Assembly: GCA_019096195.1 (NCBI GenBank)
Contig: JAGTXK010000073.1
Coordinates: 248,001 to 312,000 of the forward strand
DNA: 64,000 bases
DNA from: Boletus sp. NGJ
Lineage: Eukaryota > Basidiomycota > Agaricomycetes > Boletales > Boletaceae
Direction of reading: 5' to 3'
Part shown: piece after piece, positions 10,392 through 22,499 of the stretch
Layout of the letters: each line of letters opens with the position of its first letter
How positions within the stretch are numbered: the stretch's first letter is position 1
Position numbers and translations under genes: made by a program
The notes under the pieces: generated by a model
What the model saw: only the letters and a program-made list of their open reading frames with translations
Databases searched by the model: none
What the model was told of the DNA's origin: nothing

Positions 10392-11448
10392 TGCCGTTCA
10401 CTCGACTTAGGTAGAGATAGTGGTAAGTTATGTTACTGGCCAGCAGACTGTCATGACTCGGACATGACTCATTGGATCCCATGGCACAGCACTGCGGCTT
10501 TCCCCTGAACACATGCTGAAAGGCTTCCCCAACTCTACTTGATCATGAGTACGTTTTGAAAACAGACCCGGGTAAACGCTTCAGACGGAAACGGCGCCTC
10601 GCGTGATCCTTCACCTGCACCAAAATTATGCACAGAATCTGAATGATTCAGTGAAAACCCTCCGAGAACAAGTTGAAGAAGTTGTATGAATCGGTGAATG
10701 ACATGCCATCGCGTCAACAATGATCCTATGTCTACTTAAGATACATAATAACCATAGTGTCTATGCGAATGTTGTCTATACGAATTTGGAAGACCGATTC
10801 AACGTTGAACCAATCACACACGTGTACTTACCATCATATCCATGGCTTTATGGCTTTCCGCTGGTACGCTGGTGGCTCTTCAATCACCGCTTCAGACGTA
10901 AAGATCACCGACGAGAGAGTGGAGTATACTCAACCGGGATAGCCAAGTCGTACCAAGCAGAGACACTCCGAGCACGGCGTTGGCGGAGATCAAAGACGCG
11001 AGCTTCCAGGTTCTGAAGAGTGTACCAGATGCCATTATATATCGTGAATCGCAGGGTAAAAAACCTGATCTTATTATGGAGGATTTGTGATAACGCATAA
11101 ACTAAGCCTGACACCACTCTCACACCCCAGATATTACTGTGTGAACGCCACGTATGCCATGTTAATGTGACTACATGTCGCTTTTCCATGGGCTCGCCAA
11201 CTACTGGTCATGGCGTGCCACAGGCACTCGCAAGCGGCCCTTTAAAACACTGATATACTTTCTCTGCCCATGGGAGAAACAGCAATGTTATAAGCGGAGC
11301 CTGATGGGTCAGGTCCAGCTGACGACCGCTTTCTTGTTCTATCTCTGATATATCCGGTATGCATTGCACTCATATGACTGCACAACTGAGACAATAGCAC
11401 ACGGCTCTTCTTTTGCCCTTCGCCCCTCTTCGCCCACCTCGATTCCCC
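10392..11448. other. Divergent intergenic region
   Basis: Shared upstream region of the minus-strand cytochrome b5-like gene and the plus-strand sugar transporter. Short frames exist on both strands but none has a family signature or splice support. No repeat or RNA gene is evident. It presumably carries both promoters. Confidence 0.5.
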
Positions 11449-13160
11449 ATGGGCTACCAGGCAGAGCTAGACAATCTATCTCGCAACCGCAATGCCTACG
11501 CGCTTGCGCTGTCTGCATCTATGGGCTCTATCTTCTATGGCTGGGATATCGGATTGATGGGAGGCATATTGTCCCTCCCCTCATTCCAGCATTACTTTGG
11601 AATAAACCGGATGTCTGCTAGCGCGCAGGCCAACCTGAACGGCAATATTGTTTCAATTATGCAAGCCGGTTGCTTGTGAGTCTCTACCTCTCTCTCTCTC
11701 TCTCTGCTAAAACACCTGATTGGCTTGTCAGCTTTGGGGCAGTATCTACAGGATATATTTCCGGTCGCTTCGGCCGCAAGAACCCGCTCATCATTTCTGG
11801 ATTGATATACCTCATTGGAAGCATCATACAGACCGTCTGTGGAATCGGAAGCAACCAACTAGTGGCAATAAAGGTGCTCCTCTTCAGCCGGTTCCTGGGT
11901 GGTTTTGGTTTGGGCATGTCCACCGCTCTGATTCCTTCGTATGTGTCGGAGTGTACGCCGCAAGCGATCCGTGGCCGTTGTACTGGTCTCATCCAGGTCT
12001 CGAACAATATTGGCATGATGCTTAGCTGTAAGCATTGGCTTGTTGATATATTTGTCCGCGAGTCCTGACCAACGGTGACTTTACAAGTCTGGGTAAACTA
12101 CGGCTCGTCTCTCCATCTTCCATCCAACCAAATGCAGTGGCGGATGCCATTCGCAGTACAAGTAGTTCCTGGGGTCATCTTCATATTCCTCATGCTCCCC
12201 CAACCAGAATCACCTCGATGGTTGGTCGAACAAAAACGCTACGACGAAGCAGCGGGGAGTCTAGCGTACGCAATGCGAAGCTCCGTCGACGACGAAGTTG
12301 TTGTCGCGACTCTTGAGGAGATTAAAGCAGACCTTGCCGGAAAACAGAAGACGTCGATCTTGAAGCAGTTCCGCATGATGGGCGAGTCGAGGGTGACGGC
12401 TCTGCGATCTTTCATCCCCTCATTCGTCATGTTGTGCCAGCAGTGGACTGGTACAAACGCCATCAACTACTTTAGCCCACAAATATTCGCGGGACTGGGT
12501 ATCACCGGTACCAGTTCCGGACTATTCGCTACCGGCATCTATGGTCTCGTCAAAGTGGTCGCTGTCACGACGACTGTCATCTTTGCGGTAGAAGGGTTGG
12601 GAAGGAAGATGTGTCTTTTGATTGGTGGGTTGGGCCAAGGATGCATGATGCTATGGATTGGAGGATACAGTGCAATTCACCCTCAAGCGACGATCGTCCC
12701 TGCAAGTTACGTCTCGATCGTCGCTGTCTACCTCTACGCTGTCTTCTACTGCATCGGGTTCGGACCCAACCCATGGGTCGTCGCTGGAGAAGTTGCACCC
12801 AACCACGTGCGGACGGCCGCCATGTCGCTTGCCATTGGCGTGAACTGGCTATTCTCGTTTACAATCTCACGCATAACCCCCAACTTGCTCGAGGAGATCA
12901 CGTATGGGACGTTTTTGCTATTCGGCGTGTGCTGCATGCTCATGTCGGCGTGGGTATACTTTTTCTTGCCGGAGACCAAGGGGTATGCGTTGGAGGATAT
13001 CCGGTTCTTGTTTGAGAAGGATATGATGGTGAGAGCGCTGGAAGATGCACCGGGTGGTCGTACCTTCCTGGGTGGACGGAGATCGACACCTGTGGCGGAA
13101 CTGAGGAAAGTTGCTACAGAGGGTACGGTAGCACGATCTTCGGAGTCAGATACCTTGTAA
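11449..13160 (+). CDS. MFS sugar transporter
   Basis: Exons 11449-11675, 11732-12027 and 12088-13160 encode 531 residues; both introns are GT-AG and keep frame. The protein shows the sugar porter signatures: FYGWDIGLMGG in helix 1, GRFGRKN after helix 2, PESPRWL before the central loop, QQWTGTNAINYF in helix 7, and PETKGYALEDI after helix 12. About twelve hydrophobic segments are visible. It should be a plasma-membrane proton symporter for a hexose, a pentose or quinate. SECTPQAIRGR instead of the usual SE.AP..RG points to the quinate or fungal hexose branch, but the substrate is unproven. Intron 1 contains a CT-dinucleotide run. Confidence 0.93.
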
Positions 13161-13411
13161 CAAAGAGACCGTTGGTTTGCACACATGCACACGGCTGATG
13201 CAGCATTGGCTGAGAAGCTGACCTTATGTCCGGTTTCGAGATCGAGATCTCAGTGGTAATGCTACTAAGTTACCGAAAACGACATAGTCTACATAATAAA
13301 ACACAAGAATAGTGGCCGAACTACTAATGATAAGATTGGAAAGTATGAAAGGAGCGGTTCAATAGCCTTCGTAGCGTATAGAATCTAGATAGATCCAATT
13401 GAAAGCGCGGC
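13161..13411. other. Convergent 3' intergenic region
   Basis: Short spacer between the 3' ends of the sugar transporter and the OMA1-like gene. It contains only their 3' untranslated regions and no clear further feature. Confidence 0.5.
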
Positions 13412-15299
13412 TTAGAGGAGCGCCCAAATGAGGTTAGGTCTTCGTTCGGACGGCGTCCCCTGGGTTCTTCTCCGTACCGCAACCCTCTTCTCCAACTCCC
13501 ACCTCACAAGCTCACTCTTCAACTTTTCAATACGCACTTCGTGAACGGGATGTGAAGTACCCATGATCCGCCGAGAGGGGTTCCAAGTGGCGGAAGGCGC
13601 ATCAGAACGTTGGGCAGAGGAACACTTGGCCGATTTGGGTGTGTCCTCTCTGCGTTCCCAAAACTCGACCGCTTTACGGGCATCGAACCCAGCGTGAGCG
13701 AGGAGCCTCGCAGAGACAATGTCTGCCTCGATCTCCTGCTTTACACTCGTGCAGTATTCTCCAAGTTCAGTGAGGTGTCCGGAGCCCACTTTGCCCAACT
13801 GCGCAATGCCGTCGTTGATAAAGGGTCCGAATAACATCGTCACTGGAAACACGAGAGTTCGGGCCATGTCGGCAACCATGGATATGATCGCTGGAATAAT
13901 GATAGTGCCCGAAGACAAGGTTTCAATGTGATGAGACAGCACCAAGTGCGCGACCTCGTGGGCAAGGAGAATGGCGAGTTCTGTGGTTTGTTCTTCGGTC
14001 GGGATAGGATGTGATGTGACTGTAGAAGACGTCGGTGGTACACTAAAGAGGGAGCCGAACAAGTAAGAACGCCAGGAGGATTCCTGAAGGTGTGGTGTCG
14101 CTGAGCTGCGATGGGGGTTGCGTTCTACTGGCGTCTTTGAAAGGATGTCATCGAGGAACCCAGAATATATGACAATACCACAAGCACCAGCTGGTCCGAA
14201 GCCATAAGAGAACGCATTTGCCGCGTCAGGCTTATCTGCGATAAGCAACGAGTACGGAGGCCCAGATATGACATGCGCAGAAGACGTCGACTTCCGACCA
14301 CACAACGTATCGGATAACCTCCTCATGTAGTCTGTGCCACGTGGGCGAGGTCTCAAAGGGTATTCAGCGGGTGGTGGCAAAGGTGGCTCGTCTTGCCCAA
14401 GGTCTAACCAATGTGCATTCAACTCGTGCTCATGTTGCAGTATTGGGATGACGCTCTCGAGCCGATGCAGCGTATCCTGAACCCACTGGTAACGCCAATC
14501 ATGGGCAGGGATTAGTTTTGGAGGCTCTTCATTGGACATGATGTCGGTAACTGCTTGGTACCATTTGGGGCCAGCAAGGGAAGCAGCAATATCATCCTCT
14601 TCTTCAGGAGAAAGGATGATCAGCCGCCATCTACAGAGCTGATTAGGGATATTGACGAGCGATCGTGCAAGGGCTGCACGTACCGTCCTGTCAGGGGGGT
14701 CCGTTCGGCACTTGCTAAGATACCGAGCCACAACAACGCGGCGGGAATAAATAAGAGAACGTGGGTAAACAATGTGCGTGAACGGACGCGTCTAAGAAGC
14801 GCGGCCTTTTTTTCCTCGGAAGCAGGCGTGTCCGGATGAAAGTGATCATGGTGCTTGATGTACTTTCTTGTCCAACGGTTCTTGAACATGATTAAAGGTA
14901 CAAAGGTGAGAGCTATTCGCCCTGCAGTGCGAGCAACCTCGATTGTCGTAGACGCCTGGTTATGATCAATTACTGTAAGCGCCAGATGTCACTCTATCAT
15001 GTAACGTGGCGGGTCACCTTGAAGGCACCAAGAAGCAAGGGTAGGAGCGCTCCTGGGCCCTGCCTCATTTGCGTCGAATGGAACGAAGCGACATTCACTG
15101 GCGTATGTAATGTTTTTCGCCTCCGGTGCAGACTAGGCTGTGTCAAGAGGCTTCCGTCGGTTTGCTGTATTGAAGACGAATGATAATGAATGTGCCCATA
15201 GAGATTCGAAGGCTGTCTTTTCGATTGAAGGGCCCGCGGTGCGAGTTTAGAGAATACTGTTTGATAGGGCAGAGATGCTCGTAGTTGCGCACGCAGCAT
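13412..15299 (-). CDS. OMA1: OMA1-like mitochondrial inner-membrane metalloprotease (M48)
   Basis: Exons read leftward: 15299-15018, 14955-14684 and 14630-13412, giving 590 residues. Both introns are GT-AG and keep frame. The N terminus (MLRAQLRASLPYQTVF, rich in Arg and Leu) is a plausible mitochondrial presequence. A membrane segment lies around LLFIPAALLWLGILA, just before ERTPLTGRWRLIILSPEEE, which is typical of OMA1. The zinc site is HEVAH with the downstream glutamate in EIEADIVSARLL. OMA1 cleaves inner-membrane proteins such as the dynamin-like fusion factor under stress, acting beside the m-AAA protease. An additional hydrophobic stretch (TIIIPAIISMVADMA) follows the active site. Confidence 0.92.
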
Positions 15300-16232
15300 G
15301 GTGCATTTCAGAAAGTAGTGTGGTCGAAGGCGTGTAGCGCCGAGTAGGGACTCGGAGTCAAATATGATGGCCGCGGTGCCGCTAATGACTGAATCGAATC
15401 ATCAGGCTACGCAGGTGGCTGTGTTATTGCCAAAGGTCGCGAGCGACTCTGGCAGCCAGTTTAAATGCGCAGCCTTGTATCTCAAAATTTCGTTGGGGAT
15501 GTTCGTAATATCATCCAGGAAACGCCCCATCATCAACCACTTATTGTAAACTCCTCGGAAGATATCCATTATATGGCATTGCCATCAGTTTTTATTTTCA
15601 GGCCACAACGTACCGGGCTCACCAGATTCAGGTGAACAGGTGGGAGGAGCTGCTAAGCCGACTGCTTATCTTATGTAGGGTTTCAGCCATGAATATTTTA
15701 ATGTATAGGTTCGGGTGTCCTTCGCACTTCGGCGGCGGAGGCACCATGCTTCTCTCCAACAGAAAGTAACACCCTCCCCATCACAGCTATTCCTAGTGAC
15801 CAAGTGACTGTTGCGTGGAAGGCAGACATCGCGATCCTGTTACGGGCTGTTCGCGTCTGAGGAAGGAGAATGGGAGATGTAGGTAAATATGTACGAGGAT
15901 GTGGATATGCTATGGAATAGGTAGGCCTTCCCTGTGATGGATGGAGGGCAGACGTCAGTCCTAACCCTGATACGTGTCTGGTCAGTGTTGTGTCCTGAGA
16001 AGGTGTGAGCGAGTCGTCAGACAAGTGTGTCGACGACACGAACCGGGCAGATGGTGACCTTGCACGTGACTGGGTAGACGGAAGCCCGACCGGGGTGTGC
16101 GGGGAATGCAATGCTGAGAGCCCTGCTATGTGGGGGAGGGGACAGTGTAGAGGTCGTAAGCTCTTACTCCTTGGTCCATGGACGAGCATTAAACTTTTCC
16201 CGGTGCTTCTTGATATTGTTGACATAGATGCC
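15300..16232. other. Intergenic region upstream of OMA1-like gene
   Basis: Contains the presumed promoter of the minus-strand protease gene. A 175-codon minus-strand frame (16225-15698) has one hydrophobic stretch near its end but no family similarity I recognise and no splice evidence, so I do not call it a gene. This is also the border where composition changes from CpG-rich host DNA to CpG-poor repeat-rich DNA. Confidence 0.45.
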
Positions 16233-16400
16233 AGTAGTGTTTTCCTGGCCAGGCTTCAAAGCCCGGGCCAAGCCTGGCCGAGCTGGGCTTTTGGAGTCGG
16301 CCTACAGGGGCCTATGGCTCGGCTCAAATTTTTGCAAGGCCAGGCCGAGCCCCTGGGCCATGGCTTGGGTGGTATGAAGGTACAGTACAACTTCTCATAA
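16233..16400. mobile_element. hAT-like terminal fragment
   Basis: The segment starts tagtgttttcctggcc and is packed with GGCCAGGC/GCCTGGCC-type subterminal repeats. The complete hAT element at 28388-34219 has the same architecture (tagtgatgtt followed by GGCCTGA/AGGCCC repeats). This is probably one surviving end of a related hAT element. No matching second end or target duplication was found. Confidence 0.45.
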
Positions 16401-17079
16401 TGCATATTATAACCTTGTTATGTATAATTCTCATACTGCATGGGGATCAGGCTCCACCCATTTGGATGGCAGGGGCCATGCATATTGCATAATCTGAGCC
16501 CATGTGGTCAGAATCCCCTGTATCACTCGGTGAGCCTGCTTGTAAATGTTTCATTGGGTATGGGTGTCAATAGTGTTGCTGTGGCTTCAGGCTGAATTTT
16601 TTTATCTCATCCATTTCATTATGGACCTTGATATATTAGGGATAGAAATGTGGTTTCTGGTGACAGCTATTAGATAAAAAAAGAATTATATAAATTGTAC
16701 CTGCCAATCAGAAGTTATTCTCTTTAAGCTATTCTTTAGCTTTAATGAAGCCAATGCTTAACCCTAATGCTCTTTTGGACTTAATACATCAATGGCTGAA
16801 TCAATTCATGGACTTCTAATAGATTTGATAGTAGGCTACATTTCATTCACTAGAAGCATCACAGTCCGTGAAGAAATGGGCATGCTAGATAAAAAAGCTG
16901 ATATCAAAGCTGTAAAAGTCAGAAGCTGAGCTGAGGCAACACTACTGGGTGACCCTTGGCTGGGCCCGAGTTATATGAAGGGCCCGAGACACAGTAGAGC
17001 CTGAGTGTGCAGAATACATGTAATATATGGAAGGGTCTGTGTATGTACAGTATGGTCGACACTTCCCTGCCCCTCCACC
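16401..17079. other. AT-rich decayed sequence
   Basis: No long open frame and no clear family signature. Around 16955-17000 there are further GGGCCCGAG-type motifs that may be the other end of a hAT relic. The sequence then enters the chromodomain relic. Confidence 0.35.
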
Positions 17080-17302
17080 TGACTCTATCACAGGAGAAGA
17101 AGAATATGAAATAGAGAAGGTCTTGCGACATCGTGGAACTCCATTCAAACATTCCTTCCTGATCTGATGGAAGGGTTACTCCACCGAAGAAGATTCTTGG
17201 ATTCCTGAGTGGGATTTGAAAAATGCCAAGTTCACTCTTGACAACTATAAGAAACATCATTCCAAGATGTTCTCCCCATCTGCTTCTTTGAAATCCAAAT
17301 GA
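17080..17302 (+). pseudogene. Chromodomain of a Ty3/Gypsy chromovirus integrase (relic)
   Basis: Translation shows EEEYEIEKVLRHRG, then FLI-stop-WKGYSTEEDSW, then WDLKNAKFTLDNYKKHH. This is the classic chromodomain found at the C terminus of chromovirus integrases, where it tethers integration to methylated chromatin. A TGA at 17165-17167 replaces the Arg usual before WKGY. The frame ends at TGA 17300-17302, which overlaps the ATG (17299) of the next ORF. The upstream part of pol is missing. Confidence 0.75.
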
Positions 17303-18501
17303 TGACTACTCCCCCTCTCACATCCCAAGTCAATGACCTTGTCCACAATCACTATGCCCCTCAGTCCCCAACTGCTTTTCCATTGTCTGCTCATCATTAT
17401 GATCTCAGTACTACTACTTCCTCCCCTTCATTGTTATCCTCATCTACACTTCCTTGTGACGACTCTTCTTGCCCTGCTTCTCCTTTCACACCTTCTTCCC
17501 ACCATACACCTTCTTCACCTCATGCACCAACTCCAGTCTCTCTATCATTCATCCCATCCATTGTAGCAGTGAATGTCCCCATCTATGCCTCATGTCTTCG
17601 CGATGACTTTCCTGACCTTGCCACAATCTCCCACCTCATCAACAATTTGAAAAACCCATTATGCTTGGTGCACATTTGGACTATGCATCCCCTCTCTACT
17701 CCTTGTACAAGGCATACCTCTAGTGTGCCCAACTCGAGACCCTCGCCATCCACCCCACTGCCCAAGCCAGCATGTCCCTTATCCAAATGTGCCTTCACAG
17801 AATCTGTAGCAAGTTGAAAGCCACGTTATGTAACGCACTACATCAGATGGATGCTGTTGAACCACTTGACAATTTAGACTGGTACATGCATGCACTCACT
17901 GATCGCCCCATTCACTCTGCTGCCCTGAACCCCCTCTACCCTAGAAGAACAACTCTCTGACCCACCATTGGACTCTCTGTCCACGTCCTCCACTCCCCTT
18001 GACACTGAGGAATCAGGTCTTCTCGAATATGTGGAGGCCCATTGGAGTGACTACAACGGAAGGATGCCTCTGGGACCAAATCATCCTTGTTACACTGAAA
18101 CTTGTTACCAGTGTCACCAACTTGGGCACATTCATACACAATGCTGGTTCTACCAATGCCCCAACTGCCTACATTGGGAACTGAACCATATCTCTACACG
18201 ATGCCCTCTTCATCATCATCCCAACCCACCATCTCCCCTTACATCATCATCTTTGTCTTCCTCCTCTTGTCATGGTCACCAGTTGTCCTCCTCTCCCCCT
18301 GCATGTTGCATTCTTCCACTGCACTCTACCAGACACACTCCCTGTCGTTGCACTCATTTCGTATATCAATGGGAGCAACACCTCAACCATTCTGACACTA
18401 CCACCAATGCAGATTATTACAATGACCCTGATATCCTAGGTAGTGTGGTGATGAGCAACATCACCGGATCCTCCTGCGGATTATACCAGAGTTTGGATTA
18501 G
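17299..18501 (+). pseudogene. Zinc-knuckle 3' ORF of the chromovirus (copy 1, broken)
   Basis: An ATG at 17299 overlaps the chromodomain stop as ATGA. The first frame runs to 17817 and is Ser/Thr/Pro-rich. The same ORF then appears to continue in another frame at 17968-18501. There a retroviral-type zinc knuckle is visible (CYQCHQLGHIHTQC, CX2CX4HX4C), followed at once by a second Cys/His cluster (CPNCLHWELNHISTRC). Its place, directly downstream of integrase and before an LTR, makes it an extra 3' gene of the element rather than the gag of a neighbour. Frame breaks show decay. Function unknown; nucleic-acid binding is inferred. Confidence 0.55.
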
Positions 18502-18537
18502 TTCGAAGTGGGTACTTTGAATGTACTGCGGGAGTAA

Positions 18538-18899
18538 TGTTACGATCCACCTTTTTCTCATCTCTTTGCCTTCATCGCTACTCTCATATGCTCCTCTATG
18601 CCTTTCTCTTTCTCTTTGGACCATTATCACACTGAGCTGTCTAGGCCCCATTTAGCTACTGAATGTTCCAGGAACATTCTGTTCCACAGCACTTCTTTTT
18701 CTGATTGAACGTTCTGCAGAGAATGTCTTCTTGTTTTCCTTCTATTCCACAACATTCTTTGACCTTCCTTACTGACTCAACATTGTTCAATCCCATTCTC
18801 CTGACTTCCATAGGCCTACATATTTAAACCCCTCAATCCCCAATGTAACCCTTAAGTTAGACCTACGCAATCTAACCTACTTCTTCCCTGGATCTCTCA
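18538..18899 (+). repeat. Probable 3' LTR of chromovirus copy 1
   Basis: The purine-rich GCGGGAGTAA ends directly before TGTTACGATCC, the usual polypurine tract and LTR start of fungal Ty3/Gypsy elements. The segment ends in CTCTCA (TG...CA boundaries, about 362 bp) and has a tatttaaa promoter-like motif near 18820. The 3' border is less certain than the 5' border, and a partner LTR was not found. Confidence 0.5.
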
Positions 18900-20000
18900 T
18901 GCCACCAATCACTCCACTAGCCTTTGAAGGACACCACCCATTCCAAAATCTCTCTGTGGACCTGATCACTGACCTTCCCCTGGTGAATGGATTTGACTCT
19001 GTCATGGTTGTGGTCAACCATAACCTTAGTAAGGGGGTAATTCTTGCCCCTTGCACGAAAATGGTGGATGCTGCAGGCATAGCCCATCTCTTTTTTGAAC
19101 ATGTGTTCAAACAATATGGATTACACAATAAAATCATATCTGATTGAGGCCCTCAATTCACATCTGCCTTTGCAAGGGAACTTGCCAGATTGCTGAATTA
19201 TGACATAGCCCTCTCAACGACTTACCACCCACAGACTGATGGGGAAACCAAATGATATAACCAGGAACTGGAAACCTACCTATGGATCTTCTGTGACAGC
19301 CAACCCCAGAAATGGCTGGAACTCCTCCCTTTCGCAGAATTCACTCACAATTCTGCCAAACATTCTATAACAGGAAAATCCCTGTTCTTCCTGATTCTCG
19401 GGTATGAACCCAGATTGTATCCCCAATTAGGAAAGACCTTCCCCCCAGCCTTGGAACAGTGCCTCTCTGGATTAGAAGATGCCCAATCCGAGGCAGAAGC
19501 TGCACACAAGCTGGCACAGCAACGAATGAAAAAAAGGACCCTCTCCCACTTCATACCATGGAAACTCGGAGACAAAGTCTGGCTGGAAGCCAAGAACCTG
19601 AAACTACAGGTTCCCTCCCAGAAACTCTCCCCAAAACAGACTGGACCATTTGAAATTACCAAATGGTATCATCTGTCTCCTATGGACTAAAGCTTCCACC
19701 CCAATGGAAGATCCACAACATGTTCCATACCTTTTTGTTATCCCCATATAAGGAAACTCTGGAGCACGGACCAAACTATTCTTGGCCATCTCCGGAACTG
19801 ATCAGAACAGAGGAAGAATACAAAGTGGACAGCATCATCAACCACAAGGGGACTGCCGGACAAAGGCAATACCTGGTGCACTGAAAAGAATACACTGCCA
19901 CCAAATGGACTTGGGAGACTGAATTCAACCTGGGAAATGCCAAGAGTATTATAAAAAGCAGCTCAAGCTTTGAACAAACCCCCATGCCCCAAGATCTCTC
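18900..20000 (+). pseudogene. Chromovirus integrase with chromodomain (copy 2, relic)
   Basis: The integrase core is clear: SVDLITDLP (first Asp), IISD-stop-GPQFTS (second Asp), and YHPQTDGETK-stop-YNQELE (third acidic residue region), followed by the tail FTHNSAKHSITGKSLFFLILGYEPR. A frameshift near 19680 leads into FHTFLLSPYKET and a degenerate chromodomain (EEEYKVDSIINHKG, YLVH-stop-KEYTATKWTWE). Stops at 19145, 19253 and 19882 are all TGA at places where the family has Arg, Arg and Trp. The reverse transcriptase half is absent. Confidence 0.8.
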
Positions 20001-21487
20001 TTTCCTCCTAATCACCATCTCACAAGTCCAACATGCCCTAATTCAAGCCTGCCTCCAGATATGCTACCCTGACCTTGATATCCCCAAACACACTGGCACC
20101 CACCAGTGTTTCTGCTGTATCAACTACTGCCTGTACCACCATGTGTACTAGTGGATGACCCAGGTTCCCCTCTCCTAGAGAATCCAACGTCTCCCAATCT
20201 TCACCTGCCACATTTTCTGTGCCACTATCCTTGAGAGTACCCAAGACACTTCATGCCCTTAAAAGACTCCCTCTCTTCTCAGCTAACAATACTCTCATCT
20301 AAATAATCCACACCTATAGAGTCTATGTGGCCCTTTGCACCATTCTTGTTGAAACCACCTGGAGCTTGACAGATGAGACTCCCCACAGAAAACCCTCACT
20401 GCCACCATCAAACTCCTCTACCTCTGGAATCTCCTTCTTGACCTCCTCTACATCGAGGAAATTGATTTCGCCATATCCCTACTTCCACTCTCCCTCATCT
20501 CTCAAAATCTCCAACCCATTCTCTCCATGCTGTCCAATGAACAAAGAGAAGTTTTCTTTGCCCCAACAGACTCTTTCCCAGGCAACTCACATAGTCATAG
20601 GGCCAGAACTCTGTTCCCTTTCCCCACTCAATTGGGAAATTCAAATGTTAATGGAAACTATGAGGAAACTCCAGGAACAACTGGATTGACAGCAGGAGAC
20701 TCGAGAGGAACCCTTGTCAATGCCCCCACTGACACTTCAAACTCCTCCCAGTGAAGCACTCCCACTGTACCAGAAGCAGCCATTTCGGGGCCACCTTGAC
20801 GACTATGCCAGGTCAGAACTGTCCTCTTTGCCTCAGAACTCTCCCGTTCCTACACAACCCATGTTCCCTCTCCATTGGGAACAACTACAACGAGGCGCCC
20901 TCTCTCTCCCACCCTTCCCTTCTCTGAACCAGCAGGGGACATCTCTCTTCCCAACCATACCAGCACAGTGGATGGTCATTCCAATCCCATGGGATTTGCC
21001 AACCACCCCCCTCCTAACAGTTTTCTCCACCAACCCTAGTGCTTCAAGTGTAGAAGTGTATTGCATCTACAACCTGACTGCCCCCAATATGCCTGTCCCT
21101 TCTGTCATGTGGTTGCCCCTGGACATGCACAATGTTGTTGCCCCAGACAACGATGCACTCGCTGCAGGGTTATGGGACATGGGGCCTCTATCTGCCCCCC
21201 TAGACTCCAAGACCACCTCCTCAACCCCTCTTGGGATCTCTCCAACTACCTCATCAATGACAGAGATAACAGTTCCTAAGATGGAACTTCAGGACTATGA
21301 GGAGGGTAATGTTATGGACAATGAAGGGAGTACACCTTTTCCCCTTCCCTTCGTACTTCCCCCATCCCTGGTCATTGACAACTTGTGGGTAGACCTCTCA
21401 TTCAACTCCTTGGAGACAACATGGGAAAGCTTCCTTATGGGAAAACACCTGGTGCTTGGCACCTCCCTTGACAACACTGCCTTTTAG
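20001..21487 (+). pseudogene. Zinc-knuckle 3' ORF of the chromovirus (copy 2, broken)
   Basis: Downstream of the second integrase, several frames continue a Ser/Pro/Leu-rich protein. At 21034-21180 three Cys/His knuckles follow each other: CFKCRSVLHLQPDC, CPFCHVVAPGHAQC and CTRCRVMGHGASIC. This mirrors copy 1 in position and motif type. The gene is broken by frame changes; the longest piece is 20714-21487. Possible roles are a relocated nucleocapsid-like protein or an RNA chaperone. This is inference from motif and context only. Confidence 0.5.
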
Positions 21488-21489
21488 GC

Positions 21490-22450
21490 AGTGAGCAGCC
21501 ATCTGCGAGATCTTGGATCTCTCCGATGGCTATCCCTTTTATCCTGTGTCCTTTTCATTTCCTATTTTATCCTTTAATCTATGCCTCACATCAGACACTG
21601 CCTCCTTGGCTATGTTCTCTTGTACATAGCCCATATTCCATTACTTCCAGCCTTATTCCCAATTCAGCTCTCATTTCTCTTTATGGTAACTCTGCTTATG
21701 CCTGCCCTAAAGAGGTAAGGACCTATATATAGTTAGCCAATCTCCCATGTATTAGTCCTAGCTAAGGTGGTGTGGGTTTAGGGGTGTGCGCCCCTACTGA
21801 TGAGACCAAAAGGTCGGAACCCATGATGGGCCTTTAGTGTAGATAAGTACTAGGGTGCTAGCTAAAGCTAGACACTGCCGGTGTTTGGTACATGACCAGT
21901 AGACAATTTCTCTAGTGCGACCCATTAGGTAATCCCTTGCTGAGGCAAAAGCGTTATTGCATTACCACCAGTAATGCCTTGCCTCGCCGCTTTGTGGCTC
22001 AGCTTGGCTCCCTAACCTTGATCTACACCTTACACTGTGTAATCTACCTCACCTTCAGTTTCACATTACTTCAGGCGTCTGCACCCACCCTGAAAGTAAT
22101 ATCACTCATGCTCATAATACTGCTCATCATCACTTTGCACTTGTGCAGTCTTCTTGCTATCTGTTCATGCACCTAACCAGCAGCAACATCAACATAGACA
22201 GGATTGTTTGTGCACTTAACCAGTGGCAACACCAATGTAGACAGGGATCTGCTCAAAGTGCAAGACTCCACCATTGGTCATAGGAACATCCCTCACACTC
22301 AGAGGAGACTCTATGTAAAGCTAGCTGTTGATACCCCATACCTAGGGAGCTTGGGCCTAGGAAGCCATTTGCTCAAGTCCAGCTAGTCCTGTAATCAACT
22401 AGGAGGTTGATTACTCGGTAATGTGTCACCAAGTTACAAAGGTCATAATA
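21490..22450 (-). repeat. Diverged LTR, same family as 32232-33242
   Basis: Read on the minus strand, blocks match the solo LTRs at 32232 and 60424 in the same order: a start like tattatgacc...gtgacac, then ctagctttacatagagtc, cctatgaccaatggtgg, gtagattacac, then tataggtccttacctctt and gggctatgtacaagag. The copy is strongly diverged and seems to hold extra sequence in its middle. Borders are approximate. Confidence 0.55.
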
Positions 22451-22499
22451 AAGGCCATGATCTGGCAGTGCACTGATGTAAACATGTTCAAGTCAGTGT

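Noticed and set aside
15698-16225. 175-codon minus-strand frame as a gene
   Set aside because: Low-complexity Ser/Pro/His composition, no family signature and no splice or promoter support.
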